From Acidimicrobiaceae bacterium (lineage in GTDB: Bacteria > Actinomycetota > Acidimicrobiia > Acidimicrobiales > MedAcidi-G1): a DNA stretch of 48,196 bases. The DNA lies in NCBI GenBank assembly GCA_002687745.1, contig NZBE01000033.1, positions 1 through 48,196 of the forward strand, in the 5' to 3' direction. Each line of letters starts with the position of its first letter. Positions within the stretch are counted from its first letter, which is position 1. This document shows, in pieces, positions 8,705 through 19,211 of this stretch. The notes below the pieces were generated by a model. The model was not told the origin of the DNA, did not search any database, and worked only from the letters and a program-made list of their open reading frames with translations. Both the position numbers and the translations under genes were made by a program.

Positions 8705-8802
8705 GGGCGAAGAGGCTAGCGAGGCTGTCGGGGCGGCGGCCTACGCTGAGGGCCTGCGACTAGCCTCGCCGCAATGGACAGGTCCCAGCCGCAGGTCTGC
8801 CG

Positions 8803-10455
8803 GTGAGTGGAGGGAGGCCGCAGGAGCAGTCGGCGACGCGTGGCTCTTCAGCGGTTGCAGGTGGGATCCTCCTGTCACGGCTGGCTGGCCTGGTTCGTGA
8901 AGCCCTGTTGCGATCGGTACTGGGACTCGGACCGGCAGCCGATGCCTTCGCAGCGGCGCTCCGGATTCCCAATGTTCTCCAGAACCTGCTCGGCGAGGGC
9001 TCGCTGTCGGCCTCGTTCATCCCGGTGTACAGCCGTCTACTCGGCGAGGGCCACGAACGCGAGGCCGGCCGGGTTGCCGGTGCCGTCGCAGGCCTGTTGA
9101 CGGCCCTGGCGGGAGCACTCGCCGTCCTGGGCATCTTGTTGGCGCGACCTCTGACCCGGCTGCTGGCGCCGGGGTTCAGGGACGAGACACTGGACCTGAC
9201 CGTTGACCTGGTCCAGATCACGACCGCAGGTGTCGGTTTCCTCGTGCTCTCCGCCTGGTGCCTCGGTGTCCTCAACAGCCACCGGCGCTTCTTCCTCTCG
9301 TATGTCGCTCCGGTTCTCTGGAATGCGGCACAGATTGCCGTGCTGGCGGCAGCCATCCTCGGATCGTGGGACCCCGTCGACGCCGCCAGGGCGCTCGCCT
9401 GGGGTGTCGTCGCCGGCGGGATTCTCCAGTTCGCTGTTCAGGCTGTGGCTGTGGTGCGTCTGGCACCGGGCATCCGTGTTTCCCTTGCGGCCCGACTTCC
9501 ATCCGTTGTCGAGGTCCGAAGGCGCTTTGGACCTGCTGTGCTGGGGCGCGGCGTGGTCCAGTTGTCCGGCTACCTGGATCTGATCCTGGCCTCGTTGCTC
9601 GTGACGGGCGCCGTGGCCGGACTGTTGTCGGCACAGATGCTCTATGCACTGCCGATAAGCCTGTTTGCGATGAGCGTGGCGGCCTCTGAACTGCCGGAGA
9701 TGTCCAGGGCGGCCGATTCGGAACTTCTTGTGTCACGATGCCGCTCGGCCCTGAGGCGCACCTCGTTCCTGGTGACCTTCGCAGCGGCCGCCTACGTGCT
9801 CGCCGGCGAGGCGATCGTGGGTGCCCTGTTCCAATGGGGGGCCTTTGATGCTGACGACACCAGGGCGGTGTGGCTGGTCCTGGCCGCCTACTCGCTGGGG
9901 CTTCCCGCAATCGGCGCGTCTCGCATATTCCAGAACACCCTCTACTCCATCGGCGATACGAGGGGCCCTGCCCGTATAGCTGCGACCAGGGTTGTCGTGG
10001 CCGGCGTGGTCGGTGTCGTGTTCATGTTCCCGATGGACAATGTGAGCGTGGTGGCCGGGTCACTCTCGGGGCTGGAGAACGTCTTCGCCGGGGACGGGCC
10101 CCATCTCGAGAGCCCGGGAGCTCTGGGCGCACCGCATCTGGGGGCTGTGGGCCTTGCTCTCGGATCCGCTGTTGCGGCATGGCTCGAGTTGGCGTTGTTG
10201 ACACGTCTCGGCAGGCGAGGCGTGGAGGGCTTTCCGTCTGCCCTTGGGACACTTCGCCCCCTGTTGCCGGCACTGACAGCGGCAACGCCCGTTGCGCTGA
10301 TCCTGGTAGCCGCTACCGCAGGGCTACCCCCACAGGTGTCCGCACCGCTGGTTCTCACCGCTGCCGGCCTGACCTACACGGCCGTTGCACACCTCACCGG
10401 AGTCGAGGAGGCGAAACTTCTGTTCTCACGGTTTGTCGGAAACAGAGGGGGCTGA
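8803..10455 (+). CDS. murJ: Lipid II flippase MurJ (MviN family)
   Basis: The 550-residue protein is almost wholly hydrophobic segments, consistent with the 13-14 helix MATE-like fold. It carries the family N-terminus LLSRLAGLVREALLRSVLG and the following AADAFAAALRIPNVLQNLLGEGSLSASFIPVYS. MurJ flips lipid-linked peptidoglycan precursors across the membrane. The start GTG 8803 is chosen to give a short N-terminus before the first helix. An unusual loop rich in Gly/Ser/Pro sits near residues 410-450, between late helices. It lies alone on the plus strand between proB and proA, breaking a commonly adjacent pair. Confidence 0.93.
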   Translation: MSGGRPQEQSATRGSSAVAGGILLSRLAGLVREALLRSVLGLGPAADAFAAALRIPNVLQNLLGEGSLSASFIPVYSRLLGEGHEREAGRVAGAVAGLLTALAGALAVLGILLARPLTRLLAPGFRDETLDLTVDLVQITTAGVGFLVLSAWCLGVLNSHRRFFLSYVAPVLWNAAQIAVLAAAILGSWDPVDAARALAWGVVAGGILQFAVQAVAVVRLAPGIRVSLAARLPSVVEVRRRFGPAVLGRGVVQLSGYLDLILASLLVTGAVAGLLSAQMLYALPISLFAMSVAASELPEMSRAADSELLVSRCRSALRRTSFLVTFAAAAYVLAGEAIVGALFQWGAFDADDTRAVWLVLAAYSLGLPAIGASRIFQNTLYSIGDTRGPARIAATRVVVAGVVGVVFMFPMDNVSVVAGSLSGLENVFAGDGPHLESPGALGAPHLGAVGLALGSAVAAWLELALLTRLGRRGVEGFPSALGTLRPLLPALTAATPVALILVAATAGLPPQVSAPLVLTAAGLTYTAVAHLTGVEEAKLLFSRFVGNRGG

Positions 10456-10486
10456 CCCGGATGGGCCGACCTCGAACCCGGCGACC

Positions 10487-11605
10487 TCAGGGGAGAACCA
10501 CGAGGTCGTCGGCATGGATGACCTCGTGCGACATGCCCTCGGGCAGTTCGCCGGTCCTGGCCCCCAGGTTGGCCCGGAGCAGCGTGGCATCGTGTCTCAC
10601 GATGCCCTTGGCGAACACGGCTTCATCAGGGCCGACGACCTCGACTGCGTCACCGACGTCGAACTGACCGCTCGCGCCGACCACTCCGGCCGGCAGCAGG
10701 GACACCCGACGCTCCACCAGGGCCTTTCTGGCTCCCGCGTCAACCTGAATGCTCCCTGAGGAGCCGACGGCAAACGCAATCCACAGCCGCCGTGCACTGA
10801 GGCGGCCGTCCCGGGCACGCACCACGGTGCCGACACCGGGGGTGTTCTCGCATGCATCTACTACGACACCCGAGCGTCGTGCATCGGCAATGACCGTCCG
10901 CACCCCTGACCAGCTCGCGATCTTGGCGGCCGCCAACTTCGACGCCATTCCACCGCTGCCGCGGGCAGAACCGCCGGCACCGGCAAGGTTCTCCAGTTCA
11001 TGGTCTATCTCGATGATCTCCTCGATCAGGGATGCATCGGCGTCGAGACGCGGGTCGGCGGTGAGGAGACCGGGGGTGTCGGTGAGCAGAACCAGTACGT
11101 CGGCCTCGACGAGATGTGCCACCAGGGCTGCTATGCGGTCGTTGTCTCCGAAGCGGATCTCATCGTCGGCGATTGCATCGTTTTCGTTCACGACGGGTAC
11201 GACTCCGAGTTCAAGGAGGCGTGTGAGCGTTCCCCTGGCGTGCAGGTACTGGGCTCTGACGAAGAAGTCAAGGGGAGCCAGGAGAACCTGCCCTACGACC
11301 AGGTCATGTCGTGCCAACTCCCGCTGGTAGGTGCCGATCAGGTTTCCCTGTCCCACAGCTGACACTGCCTGGAGTGTCACCGCGTCCCGCGGACGTCGCT
11401 CGCCTCCGAGGCCCAGGTCGGGAAGGCCTGCGGCGATCGCCCCGGAGGTAACCACCACCACCCAGTGCCCCTGTCGGCGCAACTCGGCGACCTCGTCGCA
11501 GAGCCCGGCCACGAGGGAGGAGTCGATCACACCCTCTTCGTCGGTGATCGATGACGTTCCGACCTTGACCACGGCTGTTGTCCGCTTATCTGAGTCCATT
11601 GTCAC
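10487..11605 (-). CDS. proB: Glutamate 5-kinase with PUA domain
   Basis: ProB phosphorylates glutamate to start proline synthesis and is feedback-inhibited by proline. Residues 9-260 form the amino-acid kinase domain: AVVKVGTSSIT, VVVTSGAIAAG, ENDAIADDEIRFGDND, LLTDTPGLLTADPR and GTGGMxSK-like GSGGMASKLAAA. A C-terminal PUA domain runs from about 285 to the end. The start can be GTG 11605, whose GTGA overlaps the obgE stop, or the in-frame ATG two codons later; coupling to obgE is likely either way. Convergent with murJ. Confidence 0.95.
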   Translation of the reverse strand: MTMDSDKRTTAVVKVGTSSITDEEGVIDSSLVAGLCDEVAELRRQGHWVVVVTSGAIAAGLPDLGLGGERRPRDAVTLQAVSAVGQGNLIGTYQRELARHDLVVGQVLLAPLDFFVRAQYLHARGTLTRLLELGVVPVVNENDAIADDEIRFGDNDRIAALVAHLVEADVLVLLTDTPGLLTADPRLDADASLIEEIIEIDHELENLAGAGGSARGSGGMASKLAAAKIASWSGVRTVIADARRSGVVVDACENTPGVGTVVRARDGRLSARRLWIAFAVGSSGSIQVDAGARKALVERRVSLLPAGVVGASGQFDVGDAVEVVGPDEAVFAKGIVRHDATLLRANLGARTGELPEGMSHEVIHADDLVVLP

Positions 11606-12840
11606 TCTTCGTAGTCGAACTCGAGTCGACCGATCCGAACAGTTTCTCCTTCACGCACGCCGGCACGTGAAAGGGCCCTGTCGACACCCATGTTCCTGAG
11701 CCTTTCGTGCAGGTAGTCGAGGGCCTCGAAGTTCGTAAGGTCGTTGAGGTTCGTGACCAGCTTCACCCTGCGGTCGTTGATCTCCCAGGTGCCGTCGTCG
11801 CCCCTCTCAACTGCGATGTCGACCGGCTCGGGCCTGTGCACGACAACAGCGGGCCGCCGCACGATGGTCTCTCTCGCCTGAACCACCAGGTCTGCCAGGC
11901 GGTGGACCAGCGGGTCGAGGCCTTCGCCGGTCATCGCCGAGAGGCGGTCTCCGTCAAATCCCTCGCTGGTGTCGGCCACGTCGGCCCTTGAGCCGATGAC
12001 CACGCGTGGCCGGTCGAGGAGGTCCGGTTTGTAGGCCTCCAGCTCCCCGAGGAGCACGCTGAGCTGCTCGTCGGGTGGACGCTCGGCGGTCGGGGCCAGG
12101 TCCAGCATTATGAGGAGACCGCGGGCCCTCTCGATATGGCGTAGGAAGCGGTGTCCGAGGCCGCGCCCGTCGCTGGCACCCTCAATGAGGCCGGGGATGT
12201 CGGCGACCACGAACTCTGTCCTGCCCTCGGGACGGACAACTCCGAGGCTGGGTTCGAGGGTGGTGAACGGGTAGTCGGCGATTCGGGGCCTGGCCGCTGA
12301 GATTCGCGAGATGAGGGTGCTCTTGCCGGCATTCGGGAAGCCGACGAGTGCAACATCGGCCATCAGGCGCAGTTCCAGCCTCAGCCAGCGCTCTTCCCCC
12401 TCCTCTCCCTGCTCGGCAAATGACGGTGCACGCCTCCGGTTGCTCAGGAACTTCGCGTTGCCCCGGCCGCCACGGCCACCGTCACCTCCGAGCCAGCGGT
12501 CCCCGCTGACCAGGAGGTCCGCCAGGACCTGCCCTGAGTAGAGGTCATGGACCGTGGTTCCCTCGGGGACCTTGACCACAAGGTCGTCACCTGAACGACC
12601 ATGACGCTTGCCTCCCGAGCCGTGGCTTCCGTTGCCGGCCCTGCGGTGGGGATGGTCGCGAAAGGCCAACAGGGACGCGACATTGTGATCGGCCTCCAGC
12701 CAGACGCTGCCGCCGCTGCCGCCGTCTCCGCCGTCGGGGCCGCCCTTGGGCACATGGGCCTCCCGGCGAAACGACACGGCACCGGCTCCACCGTCGCCTC
12801 CGCGCACGTTCAGCCCGCACTCGTCCACGAACTGCGACAT
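11602..12840 (-). CDS. obgE: GTPase Obg with C-terminal OCT domain
   Basis: An Obg GTPase acting in late 50S ribosome assembly and stringent-type control. The N-terminal Obg fold is glycine-rich (GGDGGAGAVSFRREAHVPKG through about residue 158). The G domain has Walker A GFPNAGKS, the FTTLEPSLG switch, DIPGLIEGASDGRGLG, and a GSRADV segment in the place of the usual NKxD. A C-terminal OCT domain runs from about 340 to the end, as in many actinobacterial Obgs. At 412 residues the length fits Obg-plus-OCT. It lies downstream of rplU-rpmA in the conserved order, but here dgt is inserted between on the opposite strand. proB follows with a 4-bp overlap. Confidence 0.95.
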   Translation of the reverse strand: MSQFVDECGLNVRGGDGGAGAVSFRREAHVPKGGPDGGDGGSGGSVWLEADHNVASLLAFRDHPHRRAGNGSHGSGGKRHGRSGDDLVVKVPEGTTVHDLYSGQVLADLLVSGDRWLGGDGGRGGRGNAKFLSNRRRAPSFAEQGEEGEERWLRLELRLMADVALVGFPNAGKSTLISRISAARPRIADYPFTTLEPSLGVVRPEGRTEFVVADIPGLIEGASDGRGLGHRFLRHIERARGLLIMLDLAPTAERPPDEQLSVLLGELEAYKPDLLDRPRVVIGSRADVADTSEGFDGDRLSAMTGEGLDPLVHRLADLVVQARETIVRRPAVVVHRPEPVDIAVERGDDGTWEINDRRVKLVTNLNDLTNFEALDYLHERLRNMGVDRALSRAGVREGETVRIGRLEFDYEE

Positions 12841-12892
12841 TCCATCAGCCTACTTAGGGCACCGGGCGTACCCTGATGTCAGTTCCCCTCCG

Positions 12893-12898
12893 TATGGT
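12893..12898 (+). promoter_or_regulatory. Predicted leaderless -10 box for dgt
   Basis: TATGGT ends 6 nt before ATG 12905, the spacing expected for a leaderless transcript. It supports choosing that ATG over the longer reading frame that begins inside the obgE region. Confidence 0.45.
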
Positions 12899-12904
12899 GT
12901 CTGC

Positions 12905-14062
12905 ATGGCGACAAGGGAGGACTACTCCGCGACACACGGCGGCAGCGAGAGGTCGGAGCGGTGGGCGTCCACAATGGATGGCAGCACCGCCGCAGGCACC
13001 CCCGAGGGGGTGCGTACCGCCCATTCCGACAGCACCGCCTGCGCCTCCTCCTCTGGCCTGTTGGACCGCGAGTCCCGCGAGGGCGACAACGAGTCCCAGT
13101 TGTCTGCCGATGCCACCAGGGTCGTCGGTGCCGGCAACCGCCTGGTCGAGGAACCTGCCGACCACCTGCGTACCTGCTTCGAGCGCGACCGTGACCGCAT
13201 CCTGCACTCCACGTCGTTCCGGCGTCTGGCCGGCAAGACACAGGTGTTCGTGTTTCCCGAGGACCACCAGCGCTCACGCCTCACCCATGCGCTCGAGGTG
13301 GCCCAGGTCGCCACCTCGATTGCCCGGGCACTGCGCTTGAACGTGGCCCTGGCCGAGGCCATTGCCCTGGGGCACGACTGCGGCCACGGACCCGGTGGGC
13401 ACTCCAGCGAAGACGCCCTGTCGCCCTACCTTGAGGGTGGCTACGACCACGCGATCTGGGGTGCCGATGTTGCCCTGTCTCCCCTGAACCTCTGCTCAGA
13501 GACCCTCGACGGGATCCGCAACCACTCCTGGTCCAGGCCCGCTCCGTCAACCCCCGAGGGTGAGGTTGTCAGTTGGGCGGATCGCATCGCCTACGTCTGC
13601 CACGACTTCGAGGATGCCGAGCATGCGGGGGTGGTGGGTGCAGCCGACCTGCCTCTCCTTGTGAGGGAGCGTTGCGGCACCAAACGCCGCGAGCAGTTGG
13701 CGGCGTTCATCAACGGCCTGTTGTCGGCCACCAGCCGAACCGGCCGAGTTTCGATGGAGGAGCCGATGGCCGAGGCGCTGGCGGCATTCCGTGCCTTCAA
13801 CTACGAAGACATCTACCTCCGTCCGGAGTCTGTGGAACAGGCCCGCCGGGTCATCGACATGCTGCGGGCGCTGGTGGACCACATCAGCGCCAACCCCCAG
13901 CACCTGCCCGACGATGCGGACATGTCGGGTGCGGATGCCACCCGGATCGCCACTGTTGGCTACGTGGGCGGCATGACCGACCGGTTCGCCTGCCGTAGCG
14001 CCGTGCGGCTCCTGGGGTGGCCAGTCGACAGGCTCCCGGCAGGCCTGGACCTGCGCCCGTGA
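12905..14062 (+). CDS. dgt: dGTP triphosphohydrolase-like HD-domain protein
   Basis: The HD phosphohydrolase core matches dGTPase family proteins. DRDRILHSTSFRRLAGKTQVF and RLTHALEVAQVATSIARAL carry the first metal ligand, His128, and the HD pair lies at 157-158 in AIALGHDCGHGPGGHSSEDAL. A C-terminal WADRIAYVCHDFEDAE provides the last Asp. These enzymes remove triphosphate from dGTP or related dNTPs to balance pools. About 75 N-terminal residues are Ser/Thr/Glu-rich and poorly conserved, so a later start (for example ATG 12974) is possible. In many Actinobacteria dgt sits near dnaG; here it is alone, facing obgE and convergent with rpmA. Confidence 0.88.
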   Translation: MATREDYSATHGGSERSERWASTMDGSTAAGTPEGVRTAHSDSTACASSSGLLDRESREGDNESQLSADATRVVGAGNRLVEEPADHLRTCFERDRDRILHSTSFRRLAGKTQVFVFPEDHQRSRLTHALEVAQVATSIARALRLNVALAEAIALGHDCGHGPGGHSSEDALSPYLEGGYDHAIWGADVALSPLNLCSETLDGIRNHSWSRPAPSTPEGEVVSWADRIAYVCHDFEDAEHAGVVGAADLPLLVRERCGTKRREQLAAFINGLLSATSRTGRVSMEEPMAEALAAFRAFNYEDIYLRPESVEQARRVIDMLRALVDHISANPQHLPDDADMSGADATRIATVGYVGGMTDRFACRSAVRLLGWPVDRLPAGLDLRP

Positions 14063-14068
14063 GTAGGG

Positions 14069-14320
14069 TCAGTCGGTGAGGATGTCGACGAGCTTGCGCC
14101 CGCCGCGGTAACCGAACTTGACGACGCCGTCGGCTGTGGCAAACAGGGTGTCGTCGCCACCGCGGCCCACGTTGGTGCCGGGATGGAACTTGGTGCCACG
14201 CTGGCGCACGATGATGCTGCCGGCGGTTACTGCTCCACCGTCGAAGACCTTCACGCCCAGACGCTGAGCGTTGGAGTCGCGTCCGTTATTGGTTGAGCCG
14301 CCGCCCTTGGTCTTTGACAT
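14069..14320 (-). CDS. rpmA: 50S ribosomal protein L27
   Basis: The 83-residue protein has the L27 pattern [24 protein letters not shown], then [15 protein letters not shown] and [10 protein letters not shown]. The N-terminus is [10 protein letters not shown]27 reaches into the peptidyl-transferase centre. It sits 4 bp after rplU, as is universal. ATG 14320 is chosen by homology; the open frame extends upstream through rplU without meaning. Confidence 0.97.
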   Translation of the reverse strand: MSKTKGGGSTNNGRDSNAQRLGVKVFDGGAVTAGSIIVRQRGTKFHPGTNVGRGGDDTLFATADGVVKFGYRGGRKLVDILTD

Positions 14321-14324
14321 GTGG

Positions 14325-14633
14325 TCAGCCCCTCTTGATTCCGGTGATCTCGATCTCAGCCAGGTGCTGGCGGTGGCCCCACCGGCGACGCTGGTTGCTC
14401 TTGTTCTTGTAGGTGAAGGCGTTGATCTTGGGTCCGCGGGCATCGGCCACGACGCGAACGCTCACTGCCGAACCTGCGAGTGCCTCGGGAGTGGCGAGAA
14501 CGTCGTCGCCGTCGACCAGCATGATCGGTTCTAACTCGATGTCGGTGCCGAGATCGCCGAGGCGCTCAACGACGACACGCTGGCCCTCTTCGACCCGGTA
14601 CTGCTTTCCGCCTGTGGCGATTACTGCATACAT
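14325..14633 (-). CDS. rplU: 50S ribosomal protein L21
   Basis: A 102-residue L21: [18 protein letters not shown] at the start, [17 protein letters not shown] near the end, both diagnostic. It binds 23S rRNA domain VI. It precedes rpmA and follows the RNase E/G gene, the usual rne-rplU-rpmA order of Actinobacteria. Confidence 0.97.
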   Translation of the reverse strand: MYAVIATGGKQYRVEEGQRVVVERLGDLGTDIELEPIMLVDGDDVLATPEALAGSAVSVRVVADARGPKINAFTYKNKSNQRRRWGHRQHLAEIEITGIKRG

Positions 14634-14635
14634 AG

Positions 14636-14647
14636 AGCCTGCAGGCT
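14636..14647. promoter_or_regulatory. Palindrome and possible -10 just upstream of rplU
   Basis: AGCCTGCAGGCT is a perfect 12-bp palindrome three bases upstream of the rplU start codon. On the minus strand it overlaps a TAGCCT hexamer that could be a -10 box giving a leader of only a few bases. It could serve as promoter/operator or as a small hairpin near the start codon (L21-leader-like control is known in other phyla). Function is inferred only. Confidence 0.3.
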
Positions 14648-14712
14648 ATCCGGGAGGCTTATCGACACCACCGTGACCGATGGCTCGTTGCTCGCACGAA
14701 ATGGGGCCCTTC

Positions 14713-16449
<1,737 letters not shown>

Positions 16450-16467
16450 CTTCTGTTTCCCTTCTAG

Positions 16468-17193
16468 TCACGCTCGCACCTCGGCGAGCGGGGCAGGGGC
16501 GGCATCGACCGATAGCGGCTCGATGCGATCGTCTCCCTGCGACATCCATTGGTTCATCCTGCACACCGATCGGGCCACAAGTGGCGGATCCATTGCCGCC
16601 AACATCTCATCCGGTCGAAGTGCCCGGGGTTGAGTGCCGAGATCGGCCGTCAGCCGAACCCCGTCATCTGTCTCCCCTGTGACGTCGAGCGCCAGCACCT
16701 GGTGCCGGATGTCTTCGGTGACAACCTTGCCCTTGCGCTCACGCTCGACGACGATCTCATTTCGTGACAGGAGGTCTTCCACCCCTGCTGCCACCTCCTC
16801 GACACCTGCCGGGTCGACGAGCATCCCCCAGGTGCACGACGTAACAGCCTGCTGGAGCGAATCTGCACGGCGATCCACTGGTGCAACCGCCATCACCTCG
16901 AAGCCAGCCGGAAGGGATGCATTCATCCGGTTGCACATTGCCTCAGCCTCGACCGCCCCCCAGCTCGAGTCATCGGTCGGCTCCAGCAGTTCAACTTCGA
17001 GATACTCGGCATTGGACTCGTAGCCGGTTGACAGTGCCAGACCGAAGGAGAGCTTCGGACGCGGCGAGAAGCCCTCGCTGTAGGCCACCGGCAGGGAGGC
17101 CTTTCGCAGCGAGCGTTCCCAGATCCGGGCAACGTCACGGTGACCGACGAAGCGGACCTTTCCGGTCTTGGAGAACCGGACCCGGAGGCGCAT
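16468..17193 (-). CDS. TIGR03936/DUF2344 radical SAM-associated protein
   Basis: The 241-residue protein starts MRLRVRFSKTGKVRFVGHRDVARIWERSLRK and continues YSEGFSPRPKLSFGLALSTGYES, the hallmark of this family. The family is always encoded beside, or fused to, the TIGR03960 radical SAM protein. Its ATG overlaps the stop of that gene (TGATG), giving tight coupling. Function is unknown; co-conservation with RNase E/G and ribosomal protein genes suggests a role in RNA or ribosome modification, which is inference. Confidence 0.9.
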   Translation of the reverse strand: MRLRVRFSKTGKVRFVGHRDVARIWERSLRKASLPVAYSEGFSPRPKLSFGLALSTGYESNAEYLEVELLEPTDDSSWGAVEAEAMCNRMNASLPAGFEVMAVAPVDRRADSLQQAVTSCTWGMLVDPAGVEEVAAGVEDLLSRNEIVVERERKGKVVTEDIRHQVLALDVTGETDDGVRLTADLGTQPRALRPDEMLAAMDPPLVARSVCRMNQWMSQGDDRIEPLSVDAAPAPLAEVRA

Positions 17194-19157
17194 CAGGACC
17201 GCGCTCCTGCCGTGACCCTCGGACCTGTGCCCAGGGACACCGGAACAGCATGGTCGCCGGGTGCCTGGCCTGTCCCCTGGCTCCCGCCCCCCGGCGGAAC
17301 AGCCGATGCCACGATGTGTTCGATTCCGTAACCCGTGCACGCTCCGCAGTCGTAGCAGGGAGTCCAGCGGCAGTCCTCGAGCCCGACCTCGTCGAGGGCG
17401 TCACGCCAGTCCTGCCAGAGAAAGTCCTTGTGCAGGCCGGCTGACAGGTGGTCCCACGGAAGCACCTCGTCCTGGGTTCTGTGTCTGTACACGTACCAGT
17501 CCAGCGACAGGCCGTTTCTGGCCAGTGCATCCTCCCAGAGAGATACGTCGAAGTGCTCGCTCCACTCCTGGAAGACGCCGCCGTTCCTCCACACGTCCTC
17601 GATGACTGCGCCGAGGCGACGGTCTCCCCTGCTGAACAGGCCCTCTACGACGGATGCACGCGCGTCGTGCCACTTCAACTTCACACCGTTGAAGGTCCTG
17701 CCGCCGCTCCGGAGACCATCGCGGAGTAGGCCGATCTTGCGGCGCAACTCGGTCTCTGTGTTCTGTCCGAACCACTGGAACGGCGTGAACGGCTTGGGGA
17801 CGAAGCCACCCAGGGAGATCGTCACCGAGGGGCTCCGATGGTGCTCGCGTCCGACATCGATGCACTTCCTCGCCAGATCCAGGATCGCAAGGGTGTCCTC
17901 GTCGGTCTCGGTCGGGAGTCCGGTGAGAAAATACAGTTTCGCCCGGCGCCATCCCTGGGAAAACGCTGAGCCGACCGCTCCGTAGAGGTCCTCTTCGTTG
18001 ATCAGCTTGTTGATGACCTGGCGCAGGCGCCACGTTCCGGCCTCGGGGGCGAAGGTCAGGCCGGTGCGCCTGGCCTTTTGGATCTCGGCTGCGATTCCGA
18101 CCGTGAATGCGTCAACCCGCAGGCTCGGCAACGACACCGACACCTGGCCACAGACATCGTCAGCGACGGCTGTTGCGACAACGTTCTCAATGCCGCTGAA
18201 GTCAGCTGTGCTGAGCGAGGTGAGGGCCACCTCGTCGTACCCGGTTCGGCGCAGGCCTTCGGTGACCATGGTCCTGACCTGCCCTGCAGGTCGTTCCCGA
18301 ACCGGACGGGTGATCATTCCGGCCTGACAGAAACGGCAGCCACGTGTGCATCCCCTGAACACCTCGACGTTGAGTCGGTCATGGACCACCTCGGTGAGCG
18401 GCACAAGTTGGTTCTTCGGGTAAGGCCAGGCGGCCAGGTCTGCGACCGTCCGCTTCTCGACCACCTCGGGTATCCCGGTCAGGCGCGGGGCAAGCGACAC
18501 GAGCCGATCGCCATCGAACTGGGCCTCGTACATGGAGGGTACGTACACGCCTTCGATCTGGGCCAGTTCCCTGAGCACTCCGTCGCGCGATGTCCGGCCC
18601 GAGGCCTTCCACGCAGCAACCACCTCGGAGATCTCGGAGACGACCTCTTCGCCGTCTCCGAGAACCGCAGCGTCGATGAAGTCGGCCAGGGGTTCGGGGT
18701 TCAGGGCGCAGTGGCCACCGATGATGACGAGCGGGTCATCGGCTCGGCGCCCGGTCGTGTGTAGCGGCACGCCAGACAGGTCCAGGCATTCGAGGAGGTT
18801 TGTGTAGACCAGTTCGGAGGAGAGGTTGAAGGCCAAAATGTCGAACTCCCCCGCTGCGCGGTGGGTGTCGACCGAGAACAGGGGCAGCCCGGTTCTGCGC
18901 AGCACACCCGCCATGTCTGTCCATGGCGCGTAGGAGCGCTCAGCGACCGCATCGGGCCGTTCGTTGATTATCTCGTACAGGATCTGAAGACCCTGATTGG
19001 GGAGCCCCACCTCGTAGGTGTCCGGGTAGATCAGGAGCCAGGCCGCCTTGTCGGGACGGTGCTCGGGGATGATCATCCCGTCTTCACAACCGATGTAGCG
19101 GGCCGGCTTCTGGACCTCGCCGAGAACACGCTCGAGCTCGGGCCAGAGCGAACTCAT
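17193..19157 (-). CDS. TIGR03960-type B12-binding-like radical SAM protein
   Basis: The 654-residue protein has a B12-binding-like N-terminal region (DTYEVGLPNQGLQILYEIIN; FDILAFNLSSELVYTN). The radical SAM cluster is at Cys270/274/277 in CTRGCRFCQAG, and TIM-barrel motifs FAPEAGTWRLRQVINK and KLYFLTGLPTETDED follow. A C-terminal CYDCGACTG cluster may hold a second Fe-S centre. The partner DUF2344 gene overlaps its stop. The reaction is not established for this family. It lies downstream of rodA in the same direction, 55 bp away, possibly with its own TACGCT -10 box just upstream of the start. Confidence 0.9.
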   Translation of the reverse strand: MSSLWPELERVLGEVQKPARYIGCEDGMIIPEHRPDKAAWLLIYPDTYEVGLPNQGLQILYEIINERPDAVAERSYAPWTDMAGVLRRTGLPLFSVDTHRAAGEFDILAFNLSSELVYTNLLECLDLSGVPLHTTGRRADDPLVIIGGHCALNPEPLADFIDAAVLGDGEEVVSEISEVVAAWKASGRTSRDGVLRELAQIEGVYVPSMYEAQFDGDRLVSLAPRLTGIPEVVEKRTVADLAAWPYPKNQLVPLTEVVHDRLNVEVFRGCTRGCRFCQAGMITRPVRERPAGQVRTMVTEGLRRTGYDEVALTSLSTADFSGIENVVATAVADDVCGQVSVSLPSLRVDAFTVGIAAEIQKARRTGLTFAPEAGTWRLRQVINKLINEEDLYGAVGSAFSQGWRRAKLYFLTGLPTETDEDTLAILDLARKCIDVGREHHRSPSVTISLGGFVPKPFTPFQWFGQNTETELRRKIGLLRDGLRSGGRTFNGVKLKWHDARASVVEGLFSRGDRRLGAVIEDVWRNGGVFQEWSEHFDVSLWEDALARNGLSLDWYVYRHRTQDEVLPWDHLSAGLHKDFLWQDWRDALDEVGLEDCRWTPCYDCGACTGYGIEHIVASAVPPGGGSQGTGQAPGDHAVPVSLGTGPRVTAGARS

Positions 19158-19211
19158 GACCCGGTAAGCGTATCGAGTGTGGTGACCGACGGTGCACGGC
19201 CACCCACTCCC

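Noticed and set aside
12746-12904. Longer dgt reading frame starting inside obgE
   Set aside because: No conserved residues upstream of 12905, and a -10 box lies 6 nt before that ATG.
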